NCBI GenBank assembly: GCA_012719495.1
Contig: JAAYAG010000130.1
Span: 1-34,004 of the forward strand
Source: Bacteroidales bacterium
Lineage (GTDB): Bacteria > Bacteroidota > Bacteroidia > Bacteroidales > Prolixibacteraceae
Direction: 5' to 3'
DNA: 34,004 nt
The notes under the pieces are model-generated. The model ran no database searches and was not told where the DNA came from. It saw only the letters and a program-made list of their open reading frames with translations. The position numbers and the translations under genes are program-made. Positions within the stretch are counted from its first letter, which is position 1. The number at the start of each line of letters is the position of its first letter. Below are positions 16,329 through 24,964 of the stretch, one piece after another.

Positions 16329-17146
16329 TATGGATGCATTAAATGGATCATTGTGTCGAGTGTTTCTACAAATGTGACTGGAGTTGGGAGGCATGCTTTA
16401 TTGGAATCGATGATGAATATCTTATTGTTTTTTGCGGCCTCAAGTTCTTTTATGTTTTGCCAGGTTTTTTTTTCTTCTTCTCCGGCAACTCCCATGGTTA
16501 CAATAAAGATAATATCGGGATTTCTGATGATCACACTTTCACGGGTGATCGCGCCACGGGTCAAATCGGAGGCAATATTCACTGCTTCGGCTTTTGTAAT
16601 GTATTCATCCATAAACGTTCCGGGGAAAACAGTATATATGGGACTTGCCCCAATCTGAAGGAAGACTTTCCTCTTTTTGCCAAGAGGAATTTTCTTTTTT
16701 AGTTGTTCCAGAGTCTTTGTCGAATTGTCAATTATTTTAGTTGCAACTTGTTCTTTACCAATAATTTTTGCAAGATCGGTAAATTGCTGGCAAATTTCTT
16801 CAAATGAATCGGCCTTGGGGTACACCACAACATTCAGCCCCATTTTTTTTAACATTTCGAGGGTTTCTATGTCAGTTATGGTGGTTGCGATAACTAAATC
16901 GGGCTTCAATACCACCACTTTTTCAATATTCACTTTTATTGCCGATGCAACTATTTCAGCGCCGCTTGTTGCATTACAAAAACTTGTACACCCGACCAAT
17001 TTATCTTCTGCATCCAAATAGTAAAGGTTTTGGGTGAGGGAAGGAGCAAGCGAAACAATTCGCTGTATTTCAGTTGCCTTAAGAGTCTGAAGGTTGAATA
17101 GCAGGCCAATTGATGCAAAAAAAAGAAAATTGACAAATTTTAACAT
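16328..17146 (-). CDS. btuF: Vitamin B12-binding periplasmic protein
   Basis: 272 residues. A signal peptide (MLKFVNFLFFASIGLLF, end near residue 25) precedes a class III substrate-binding fold: RIVSLAPSLTQNLYYL (N-lobe start), KLVGCTSFCN, LKPDLVIA, GLNVVVYPKADSFEEI, the backbone helix, and the C-lobe RNPDIIFIV and KIFIIDS. The family includes cobalamin, haem and siderophore binders; the cobalamin riboswitch immediately upstream fixes the likely ligand as B12 or a corrinoid. ATG at 17146, about 90 bases after the riboswitch. First gene of btuF-btuC-btuD. No outer-membrane BtuB is nearby. Confidence 0.93.
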   Translation of the reverse strand: MLKFVNFLFFASIGLLFNLQTLKATEIQRIVSLAPSLTQNLYYLDAEDKLVGCTSFCNATSGAEIVASAIKVNIEKVVVLKPDLVIATTITDIETLEMLKKMGLNVVVYPKADSFEEICQQFTDLAKIIGKEQVATKIIDNSTKTLEQLKKKIPLGKKRKVFLQIGASPIYTVFPGTFMDEYITKAEAVNIASDLTRGAITRESVIIRNPDIIFIVTMGVAGEEEKKTWQNIKELEAAKNNKIFIIDSNKACLPTPVTFVETLDTMIHLMHP

Positions 17147-17170
17147 ACATCAAAAATTTATTGGCTTCGG

Positions 17171-17198
17171 AAAAATAGAATGATAGCACTTATCGTTC
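17171..17198 (-). terminator. Terminator-like hairpin, riboswitch expression platform
   Basis: Minus strand GAACGATA (17198-17191) pairs with TATCATTC (17185-17178) apart from one mismatch, followed by TATTTTT (17177-17171), just before btuF. A second hairpin, GAACTT with AAGTTC (17197-17217 region), overlaps it, so the two could alternate when cobalamin binds. The regulatory mechanism is inferred. Confidence 0.5.
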
Positions 17199-17234
17199 AT
17201 GAACTTTTCTCCCCGAAGTTCAAGTTAATACTGT

Positions 17235-17415
17235 GCAATGGCAGGTCTTCTGGCTTGTCCTTTTTCTGGCGCCTTCCCGTTCGTTGATCGACAAACAGTG
17301 GCTAAGAGTTGCCTGAAAAATTCACGGACTTACAGCTGCGGGTACAGCCCCCGCTTTTAACGGGGTTCCCATATTAAGGCATTTCCGGTGTCGGAAATAT
17401 CCACCAAATGCATGG
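17235..17415 (-). promoter_or_regulatory. Cobalamin (adenosylcobalamin-type) riboswitch
   Basis: Read on the minus strand. It starts near GGTG (17404) and passes the GGGAACCCC and AGCGGGGGCTGTACCCGC stems, GTAAGTCCG, the conserved GCCACTG (17302-17296) and GGGAAGGCG. It ends in the B12 box AGCCAGAAGACCTGCC (17255-17240). All core elements of the class are present and in order. It precedes btuF, so B12 should repress its own import. Confidence 0.97.
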
Positions 17416-17423
17416 CAAAGGTA
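17416..17423 (-). promoter_or_regulatory. -7 promoter element of the btu operon (TACCTTTG)
   Basis: Minus-strand TACCTTTG matches TAnnTTTG and ends one base before the riboswitch begins, exactly where a start site for the leader RNA is needed. No clear -33 TTTG. Confidence 0.6.
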
Positions 17424-17619
17424 GTAAAAATGATTGAGGAGAGAAGTGGTATTGTATTCGTATTTTTGTGCATAAATTGTTAGTCGGGACTACTGATTTT
17501 ATGTGTATTTTACTTGTTTGATTCTATAGTTATTTTTTTATCATTATTAGGAGCTAAAATTTGATGTTATTTTTAGTTATTCTAAATTAGCTTGGTAGAA
17601 ATAAGAAATAAAGAGATAT
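17424..17619. other. Upstream region of the ZIP transporter
   Basis: 196 bases between the btu promoter (-) and the ZIP gene (+); a plus-strand TATTTTTG at 17461-17468 fits TAnnTTTG and could drive the ZIP gene with a leader of about 145 bases. No riboswitch or repeat was recognised here on the plus strand. Confidence 0.4.
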
Positions 17620-18429
17620 ATGGAAAAACTATTGACAATCAACCCTGTATTGTTGGCATTATTTGCCACGCTTTTTACGTGGGGGTTAACAGCATTGGGG
17701 GCCGGAATGGTTTTCTTCTTCAAAACGATCAATACCAAGGTGCTCAATATGATGCTTGGGTTTGCCGCTGGTGTGATGATTGCGGCGAGTTTTTGGTCGC
17801 TTTTAAGCCCCGCAATCGATATGGCTGAAAATAACGGACAAATTGGCTGGGTACCCGCATTGGTGGGTTTTCTGGGAGGTGGTCTTTTCTTGTTTGGAGT
17901 CGACAAGTTATTGCCGCACCTTCACATGGGACTTGACATTTCTCAGGCCGAAGGGATCAAAACTTCGTGGCAGCGAAGTATTTTGCTTGTGTTGTCGATT
18001 ACCTTGCATAATATTCCTGAAGGCTTGGCTGTTGGTGTAGCTTTTGGTGCATTGGCCAATAACCCCGATGTGGGTTTGCTTTCGGGGGCCATTGCCTTGG
18101 CTTTTGGTATTGGGTTGCAGAATTTTCCGGAAGGAGCTGCGGTGTCGGTGCCATTGCGTCGCGAAGGTTTTTCGCGATTTAAAGCGTTCACCTACGGACA
18201 ATTGTCGGGGGTAGTTGAGCCTATTGCCGGGGTCTTGGGGGCTTATTTAGTCTTGACAGTTGAGCCTTTGCTCCCATATGCGTTGTCTTTTGCGGCCGGA
18301 GCCATGATTTTTGTTGTTGTGGAAGAACTTATCCCTGAATCTCAAACGGGGAACGACACTCATTTTTCAACCATTGGTGCGCTGCTTGGTTTTGCGGTGA
18401 TGATGGTTCTTGACGTTGCCCTTGGATAA
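17620..18429 (+). CDS. ZIP family divalent metal transporter
   Basis: 269 residues, about eight membrane segments, the GufA/ZupT-like subfamily. The metal-binding helices show HNIPEGLAVG (His130-Glu134) and the paired NFPEGAAVS (Asn168-Glu171), with a further acidic motif VVEELIPE near the C-terminus. ZIP proteins bring Zn2+, Fe2+ or Mn2+ into the cytosol; the ion here is not determinable. A histidine pair (LLPHLHMG) in the loop after segment 3 may act as a sensor or ligand. Single gene, divergent from the btu operon, closed by a strong terminator. Confidence 0.95.
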   Translation: MEKLLTINPVLLALFATLFTWGLTALGAGMVFFFKTINTKVLNMMLGFAAGVMIAASFWSLLSPAIDMAENNGQIGWVPALVGFLGGGLFLFGVDKLLPHLHMGLDISQAEGIKTSWQRSILLVLSITLHNIPEGLAVGVAFGALANNPDVGLLSGAIALAFGIGLQNFPEGAAVSVPLRREGFSRFKAFTYGQLSGVVEPIAGVLGAYLVLTVEPLLPYALSFAAGAMIFVVVEELIPESQTGNDTHFSTIGALLGFAVMMVLDVALG

Positions 18430-18445
18430 CAATCTGTATACAATC

Positions 18446-18489
18446 AAAAAAAAGCAGGTGCCTGAGATTTTCGACACCTGCATTTTTTT
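18446..18489. terminator. Bidirectional intrinsic terminator
   Basis: Eight A (18446-18453), GCAGGTG (18454-18460), loop, CACCTGC (18475-18481), then A and seven T. It serves the ZIP gene (+) and the M13 peptidase gene (-). Confidence 0.88.
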
Positions 18490-18505
18490 AAAATCGATTA
18501 TTTAT

Positions 18506-20533
18506 TTACCAGATAACAGCTCGTTGGTTTTCTGATAGATACATATAGTCGCCTTCTTTTATATCGAATGCTGTATGGAATTCGGGCATGTTTCGTAACG
18601 GCCCAAGCACCCTAAAGCGGCCTAATGAATGTACATCTTCCTGAGTCAGGCGCAAAATTTCTTTGTCACGAACATTGCTGGCCCATAAATGAGCATAAGC
18701 CAGAAAGAATCGTTGATCGGGAGTAAAACCTTCGATCGGTTCCTTTTGATTGCTTCCTTTTTTAAAGGCTGTATAGGCAATGTTTAACCCGCCTAAATCG
18801 GCAATATTTTCACCGAGAGAAAGCTTGCCATCGGCATGAACGGTATCCAAAACGATGAATTCATTGTATTGTTTCACAAGCACTTCGGTGCGGGTATCAA
18901 AGTTCCTGCTGTCTTCTTCTGTCCACCAGTCGTTAAGATTGCCGTTTTTATCATATTTTCTTCCCTGATCGTCGAACCCATGGGTCATTTCGTGACCGAT
19001 AACCACTCCGATAGCGCCGTAGTTAACAGCATCGTCGGCTTCAAGGTAGAAGAAAGGTGGCTGTAAAATAGCTGCCGGGAATACAATTTCGTTTACTTGT
19101 GGATTGTAGTAGGCATTTACCATTTGTGGTGGCATGTACCACTCACTTTTATCCAATGGTTTATTGATTTTAGCAAGGTCGTATTCTGTTTCAAATTTCC
19201 ACGAGCGGAGCACATTGTACAAATAATAGTCTTTTTTGATTTCGAGACCCGAATAATCGCGCCATTTATCGGGATAGCCGATCTTTACAATGATTGTAGC
19301 CAGTTTTTCGCGGGCTTTTTCCTTGGTCTCATCGCTCATCCATGTTAGTTTGTCAATGCGTTCGCCTAGAGCAGTGCGCAGATTTTCAACAAGAAGAAGC
19401 ATGCGTTCTTTGGCTTGTGGTGGAAAATATTTTTCAACATAAAGTTTGCCAATTGCTTCACTTAAGGCGTTGCTTACTGTTCCTTGTACCCTTTTCCAGC
19501 GTGCACGGTTCTCAACTTGCCCTTTCATTACTTTTCCGTAGAATTCAAAATCCTGATCGACGAAGGCTGAAGAAAGATAAGGTGCTGAGGCATTTAATAC
19601 GTTCCACCCAAGGTATGCCTTCCAGTCATCAACGGCAATTTCCTGCATCATGACACTTATTTCTTTAAAAAATAATGGCATACAAACGTTTATGTCGCCG
19701 GGTTCAGGAAGATTGACGGTGTTGAAGAATTGTTGCCAATTGAATCCGGCAGATAATTCTTTAAGCCCGTCGAGTTTCATTTTATTGTACGTTTTATCGG
19801 GGTCGCGCCGTTCAAGCCTTGTCATCGATGCATTGGCAAGCCGGGTTTCGATGGACATTACCTGCGATGCTTTTTTTGCTGCATTTTCATTGTTCTCGCC
19901 AGCCAGTTCGAACATTTTGGCAACATGCTTCACATACTCAGTCCTGATTTCTTTCGACCGTTCGTCATCTTTTACATAGTAGTCGCGGTCGCTTAGGCCC
20001 AAGCCTCCCTGATAAAGTTGGCCAATAACCCATTCGCTGTTCTTTTCGTCGGCTGAACTGAAAAACGAAAATAGCACTCCTGTTCCATTGGCGTGCGATT
20101 TGCTGATTGCTTCCTGCACTTGCTCAATAGTTTGAATATTTTCAATTTCAGAAAGCAAGGGAAGTATAGGTTCTCGTCCTTGTTGTTCGAGAGTTGCTGA
20201 GTCCATCCCCATGTTGTACATGTCGGCTATTTTCTGCCCGTAACTGCCTGTTTCATGCGTGGTTGTTGTGATATTTTCAAACAGTGTCTGGAGCTGTTTC
20301 TCGGCCGAATCGCGAAGCTTGTCGAATGTTCCAAACCTGCTTTTGTCGTCGGGTAGGGGGTTGTTTGCTTTCCAACCTCCGTTGGCATAGTTGTCGAAGT
20401 CTTGTGCCGGGTCGACCGTTGTATCTAAATTAGCCGGGTCGATGGCTTGGTTTTTTCTCTTTTGCTCGCACGATGTGGCTAACATCGAAAAGAGGATCAA
20501 ACTGAAAATCATTAGTTTCGATAATTTTCTCAT
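18506..20533 (-). CDS. M13 family zinc metallopeptidase lipoprotein
   Basis: 675 residues from the ATG at 20533. Signal peptide with lipobox LATSC (Cys22), so a lipoprotein facing the periplasm or surface. Peptidase M13 (neprilysin/PepO) signatures: DPAQDFDNYANGGW near the start, NAYYNP, then VVIGHEMTHGFDDQG with HExxH at 514-518, ENIADLGG (third ligand Glu575, Asp579) and the C-terminal FRVLGPLRN block. The usual CxxW end is replaced by a final AVIW. All zinc ligands are present. It should degrade peptides of moderate size. A GTG farther upstream (20575) is excluded because it lies inside the -7 element. Confidence 0.96.
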   Translation of the reverse strand: MRKLSKLMIFSLILFSMLATSCEQKRKNQAIDPANLDTTVDPAQDFDNYANGGWKANNPLPDDKSRFGTFDKLRDSAEKQLQTLFENITTTTHETGSYGQKIADMYNMGMDSATLEQQGREPILPLLSEIENIQTIEQVQEAISKSHANGTGVLFSFFSSADEKNSEWVIGQLYQGGLGLSDRDYYVKDDERSKEIRTEYVKHVAKMFELAGENNENAAKKASQVMSIETRLANASMTRLERRDPDKTYNKMKLDGLKELSAGFNWQQFFNTVNLPEPGDINVCMPLFFKEISVMMQEIAVDDWKAYLGWNVLNASAPYLSSAFVDQDFEFYGKVMKGQVENRARWKRVQGTVSNALSEAIGKLYVEKYFPPQAKERMLLLVENLRTALGERIDKLTWMSDETKEKAREKLATIIVKIGYPDKWRDYSGLEIKKDYYLYNVLRSWKFETEYDLAKINKPLDKSEWYMPPQMVNAYYNPQVNEIVFPAAILQPPFFYLEADDAVNYGAIGVVIGHEMTHGFDDQGRKYDKNGNLNDWWTEEDSRNFDTRTEVLVKQYNEFIVLDTVHADGKLSLGENIADLGGLNIAYTAFKKGSNQKEPIEGFTPDQRFFLAYAHLWASNVRDKEILRLTQEDVHSLGRFRVLGPLRNMPEFHTAFDIKEGDYMYLSENQRAVIW

Positions 20534-20574
20534 GAATATTAATTTAATGTGTCGTGTAATTTGTAATTGAGCCA

Positions 20575-20582
20575 CAAAGATA
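20575..20582 (-). promoter_or_regulatory. Candidate -7 promoter element of the M13 peptidase gene (TATCTTTG)
   Basis: Minus-strand TATCTTTG matches TAnnTTTG, 41 bases upstream of the ATG, and helps choose the start codon. Confidence 0.5.
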
Positions 20583-20659
20583 ATCCAAACAGGTTAGGCT
20601 TTAAAATATCTTGTAGCTTGTTTTCACTGGTTATTTTGATTTACTATATTTTTCTGTAA

Positions 20660-23320
20660 TTATCTGCTTATGACTATTTTTTGCGAATATGATTTATCGT
20701 TGGTAGTTAGCGAGATTAAATACACCCCGCTTGGCCAACCAGGCTTCAGGTTGACTGAAATGGCTGACTTACCTCCTTCTACCTGTTGATCGAGTAATAG
20801 TGAACCCGTTAAAGAAAATATTTTTACGCCGATGTTTCGTGTTTTATTAAAACTATCATCTTGAATTATAATTCGATCGTCGGCTGGTTGGGGAAAGATC
20901 CGGGCTGGTTTTTCCGTCTCGCTATAGTGGATTTTTGTTTCTTCCCAATTTTTATTTTCCACCTTTAGGATTATTAAAAATTCGCCCTCGGTGCCCCCTC
21001 CGCTACCATCAAATTGAATCCAGTACCTCTTGCCCGGGATTACTGCAACGGTATCTATGCCCGACTCAGGATCGAGAGATGATTTGTCATCGTTTGCAGC
21101 TAAAATAGTATAGTTTCCGTTCAAGATATCTCTTTCTGAGTTAGCTTCATACAGTGCAATTTGTCCGTCCATTCCTGTGGCTTCAATCGATACCTTGCCC
21201 GACTCGGGGGCATCGAAATAAAACCACACCGAATTCTCTACAATGTTTTTTCCTGTTCCATACTCATCGCACCAATCGGTTTGTGTAGTGCACGACTCGA
21301 ATGGCGGTATGGGTTCGTTATCTTCTACAGTGGCGCAGGTATTGCAAAAGGGGCCATTTTGCCCGGGTTCAATAAATTGTGCATTGATTAGATTGTCGTT
21401 TTCCGGCTTTAAAAAATCGATAGAAAAGAGAGCTGTATCGACACATGTTCCGTGGGTTCCAATTAAAGTTCCCTTTATGGTAACCGTTGATTCGATTACA
21501 ATTGTGTCGTTTTTTATAATGGCAAATGTGTTATTGTCTATGTTGCTGGTATTGAAAAGCGAGCTGGTTTCGGAGGCGATTTGCCATGAATAATTGGTCG
21601 CTCCGTAGGCAAAAAGTTTGAGGGTGTCGAGTTCGTAAAGGCATTTCCCCGAGCTGAAGTTTTGCTCAAAAGAAACATCTATTGAGGAGCTTGCAATAAC
21701 AGCATTCTGTCGGATCATGCTATCTTTTCCTTCACTGTTTTCTACTGTTAGTTCTATCGTGTAGTATCCTTCGTTATCGAAACTTATTTCGGGATTTGCT
21801 GATGTTGAGCTGGTACCATTGTGATATGTAATTGTAGAAGGGGTGATTTCCCATTTCCATTGGGTTATATTGAATAAGGAGTAATCTTTTAGTTTGATGG
21901 GCTCGCCTGTGCAAACTTGTTGAAATTCGGGAGCAAATATGGCCTCGGGCAGATTGGTTTCCGGGGTATAGCCTTTGTGCGATGTGATATCGCTACCATT
22001 GGCTAACAATTGTTTTAATGTCGATATGGTCGTTTGTGAGGCGATTGCATTGCCTTTTGTCCATGAATAATTCAGTTTTCCATAGTACGAATCGTAGTCA
22101 CCCCCGCCATGTAATTGGCCAATAATCAGTCTATTTTGGTCGAATAGGGGAGAGCCTGACGAGCCGCCAGCGGTTGCCCCTTTGTCGAAAAGCACTTCCC
22201 AATGGGTATTTGTTGGCGAGTATCCGCCTTCGTCCCAATAAATATCATCTAAAAAGGTAGTTGGTTGGTTGTACGATAAGGATATTTTTTTTAAGATTCC
22301 GTTAGGTTGGTGGATGCCAGTGCCACGGGTTGCATTTTCTTCAAGGTTCCAACCGGCATAGTAAGGCTGAAAGTTTGCCGGGGGAACACTCTCGAGCCGC
22401 AGCAGTGAAAAGTCGGAGTTTGCACCTGTAGCGACTAAGGTAGCACCATTAAGTGTGCTGCGTGTTTTTGCCATGAGCCCGCAACCTTCAGTTTCGTGGT
22501 TAAAGTAAGCAGTAAGGGTTTTAGCAACAATGGGAGAGCTGATACAGTGGTTGGCAGTAAGGGCGTAGGGCGTTCCATCGTTGTTCACGTTGTTGATGAG
22601 CGCTCCGGTACACAAATAGCTGTTCCGGTCTTCAATGAATGTGAAGAGAAATACAGCATGTTTTTCGAGTTGCCACTTTATTCCTTCGCCGCAGTTTACG
22701 TCGATAAATTCTTCGCCCAATGAGTTTTGTTCTATCATTTCGTTGAGGTCGCGGTAGGCTAGCCCAACTTTTTCAAGAATGACAACTCCTGAGAACTGAG
22801 GGGAAAAAGGTTCGAAGTATTCAATAATTAGAGTGCTGGAAGGGAAATCGGCGATGACAAACGATCCGTCGTCTGATGCATTTTCTTCGGTGAAAGCACC
22901 ATAGATTAACGAATAGTCGGGAGAATAAATAAAAAGATTTGCCCCTTGCGGAATGTCGAATGTGCTAAAAACTAATTTTAACGATTTTGCTTCAGCCGAG
23001 GAAATTTCATATCTCCAAAGGGTTCCATTATGAGCGGGGGTTTCTGTTCCTTGTTTTATATCGATGGCAACATCTTGAACTACCCCGTAACGGAAAGGAG
23101 TGCCATAGCTAAAGTCTTCGGCCTTAAGTTGTTCCGGGTTGATTGATTGAAGGGTAACCGAAGAAACAAGTTGTCCCGATTTGCGTAAAGATATATCGAG
23201 TGAGGCAGGTTTGCCACCATTCGATAATTGTGCATAACTTGTTGTAATGTAAAAGAAAAAAGAAAAAATAAGAATAATTCGTTTGGCTATTTTATTTTCT
23301 TGTAGGTGTAATTGCTTCAT
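20660..23320 (-). CDS. T9SS-secreted trypsin-like serine protease with PKD domain
   Basis: 886 residues. Signal peptide to ~30 (ITTSYA-Q). A pro/beta domain (~35-190) precedes a chymotrypsin-fold protease of the lysyl-endopeptidase-like type: LTANHC (His258), NSDFSLLRL (Asp303), GGSSGSPLFD (Ser388), with many Cys for disulfides (210, 237, 259, 280). A PKD-like domain follows (~455-545, ending YTIELTVENSEG), then a beta-sandwich domain (~690-790, VWFYFDAPESGKVSIE). The C-terminus is a T9SS type A sorting domain (~806-886, IFPQPADDRI to GVYLISLTTNDKSYSQKIVI). So it is exported, crosses the outer membrane by T9SS, and is cut or anchored. Single gene, separated from the efflux operon by a terminator. 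Confidence 0.94.
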   Translation of the reverse strand: MKQLHLQENKIAKRIILIFSFFFYITTSYAQLSNGGKPASLDISLRKSGQLVSSVTLQSINPEQLKAEDFSYGTPFRYGVVQDVAIDIKQGTETPAHNGTLWRYEISSAEAKSLKLVFSTFDIPQGANLFIYSPDYSLIYGAFTEENASDDGSFVIADFPSSTLIIEYFEPFSPQFSGVVILEKVGLAYRDLNEMIEQNSLGEEFIDVNCGEGIKWQLEKHAVFLFTFIEDRNSYLCTGALINNVNNDGTPYALTANHCISSPIVAKTLTAYFNHETEGCGLMAKTRSTLNGATLVATGANSDFSLLRLESVPPANFQPYYAGWNLEENATRGTGIHQPNGILKKISLSYNQPTTFLDDIYWDEGGYSPTNTHWEVLFDKGATAGGSSGSPLFDQNRLIIGQLHGGGDYDSYYGKLNYSWTKGNAIASQTTISTLKQLLANGSDITSHKGYTPETNLPEAIFAPEFQQVCTGEPIKLKDYSLFNITQWKWEITPSTITYHNGTSSTSANPEISFDNEGYYTIELTVENSEGKDSMIRQNAVIASSSIDVSFEQNFSSGKCLYELDTLKLFAYGATNYSWQIASETSSLFNTSNIDNNTFAIIKNDTIVIESTVTIKGTLIGTHGTCVDTALFSIDFLKPENDNLINAQFIEPGQNGPFCNTCATVEDNEPIPPFESCTTQTDWCDEYGTGKNIVENSVWFYFDAPESGKVSIEATGMDGQIALYEANSERDILNGNYTILAANDDKSSLDPESGIDTVAVIPGKRYWIQFDGSGGGTEGEFLIILKVENKNWEETKIHYSETEKPARIFPQPADDRIIIQDDSFNKTRNIGVKIFSLTGSLLLDQQVEGGKSAISVNLKPGWPSGVYLISLTTNDKSYSQKIVISR

Positions 23321-23472
23321 ATCGTGATGTTAAACAAGTTAATTGTAATGAAAAATCTTGGTAAAGGTAATTTACTTGTTATTCCGTTTTCTTATCTTAT
23401 GGTTTTTTAGTATTTCTTTCATGGCATATTACTTTAACAACAAAATACAAAACAAGTTTTCAACTAAAAAAT

Positions 23473-23504
23473 GAGAAAAAGCGCTTCTTTATGAAACGCT
23501 CTTT
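23473..23504 (-). terminator. Intrinsic terminator of the efflux operon
   Basis: On the minus strand AGCGTTTC (23500-23493), loop ATAAA, GAAGCGCT (23487-23480), then a T run. One G-T pair in the stem. It lies after tolC-like 23534 and before the protease gene. Confidence 0.7.
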
Positions 23505-23533
23505 CAAACTAACTAAATTCTATAAAATGTCCA

Positions 23534-24865
23534 TCATAATGATATGGGTATTCCGTTGTAGAAATCTAAAATTTTTGAACGGAAAATGAATTCGTATTTG
23601 GCTTGTATCAAATTCGATTCTGCAATGGCGAGCTTTGTTTTTGCATCGTTGTATTCAACCGAACTAACCCTTCCTACATTATATTTTTCTTCGATATACC
23701 TGAACGATTCACTCATGGATTTTGATGCTACACGGTTTGCATTGAATCTTTTCTGCGAAGCAAGTGCATTGGTATAGGCCTGTTCAATTTGTTTCCTAAG
23801 TTCTTTTTTTGTGGCATCGAGTTGCAGTTGCTGGTTCTTTACCTGGATTTTAGCATTTTCAATGTTTGTCTTGTTTTCAAACTTGTTGAAAATAGGAATG
23901 TTGAGATAAAGTCCAATCCCTTCGCTGTGGTTTGTTTTTATTTGCTCGGAAAGAGCGGGCATCTTGTTTTCCGAAGAAAGTAAGTAACGGTCGTCGAAAC
24001 TGGCAGAGGCAGAAAGACTTGGCAGCAGAGACGATTTAGCAACTTTTAGCTGTGACTCGTAGCTTTTCAGGGTGTAATCGGCACTTTTTATTTCTGGTCG
24101 ATATTGCAATGCTTTTTCGTAGACCCCAGATGAAGAGGCAATTGAGGCTTGAGAAGCAAGTTCAGGCATCTCGGGTATTTCAATTGAAAAATTGTTGTAA
24201 TCTTCCAGTTCGAGCATTTGTGCCAGGTTGAGATAGGCTAGTTGCAACTGATTTTGCCGGGTTACAAGAGTGAGCTCTTCGTTGGCTCGTTGGGCTTCAA
24301 TTTCGAGCAGGGTACCTTCTGCAACTTTGCCTGCAGCAACCAGCTCTTTGGTGCGCTGAATTTGTTTGTTGGTCTGTTCAATTTGTGTTTCCGAAGCATT
24401 GATTAATTCATTGGCAAACAAAATTTCGAGGTAAGCCGATGCAATATTAAGCGTGAGATCATCTTTGGCTTTCTGCAAATCTTCGAGGCTCGATTTTAGT
24501 TCGAATTCTCGCTGTTTAATTGTGTTGTTTAGTGCTCCTCCCCGCCAGATCTGTACTGAGGAATTAACCGACAGCCCTGTGTTCGACGATGAAAAGTTAT
24601 CGTAGGTGTTGTCGATATTTAACGAACGGCCAAAATTAAAACCCTGTGATAATCCCGCATTTACATCGGGGAGACGTTCATTTTTAGACTGTTGGTATTG
24701 GTTCGAGCGGTACTGTGTGTTTAGCTCGGTTTGTTTAATCATTATATTGTTGCTCAGGGCATAATCGATACACTTTTGCAGCGACCATTTTTCTTGGGCT
24801 TGCGATTGCATGAAAATCGCTATGGTAATTAAAAGTAATGCAACTTTCTTCATTTCTGTTTTCAT
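23534..24865 (-). CDS. TolC-family outer-membrane efflux channel
   Basis: 443 residues from ATG 24865 (a second ATG at 24853 is possible). Signal peptide ending FMQSQAQ. The protein shows the two internal OEP repeats: long coiled helices separated by beta segments (KWSLQKCIDYALSNN at the start of repeat 1; ALQYRPEIKSADYTLKSYESQLKVAKSSLLPSLS at repeat 2) and ending with the typical EYNDAKTKLAIAESNLIQAKYEFIFRSKILDFYNG. It should form the trimeric outer-membrane duct for the ABC exporter encoded upstream. Last gene of the operon, 99 bases after the adaptor. Confidence 0.95.
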   Translation of the reverse strand: MKTEMKKVALLLITIAIFMQSQAQEKWSLQKCIDYALSNNIMIKQTELNTQYRSNQYQQSKNERLPDVNAGLSQGFNFGRSLNIDNTYDNFSSSNTGLSVNSSVQIWRGGALNNTIKQREFELKSSLEDLQKAKDDLTLNIASAYLEILFANELINASETQIEQTNKQIQRTKELVAAGKVAEGTLLEIEAQRANEELTLVTRQNQLQLAYLNLAQMLELEDYNNFSIEIPEMPELASQASIASSSGVYEKALQYRPEIKSADYTLKSYESQLKVAKSSLLPSLSASASFDDRYLLSSENKMPALSEQIKTNHSEGIGLYLNIPIFNKFENKTNIENAKIQVKNQQLQLDATKKELRKQIEQAYTNALASQKRFNANRVASKSMSESFRYIEEKYNVGRVSSVEYNDAKTKLAIAESNLIQAKYEFIFRSKILDFYNGIPISL

Positions 24866-24964
24866 TTTACGTTGATGAAAATCTGTTCTGTACTTTATTA
24901 GACTTCTTGTGGCATACAATCCTACTCGGGGTGAGCCACATTAGTGCAATATGTTTACTTTGTT

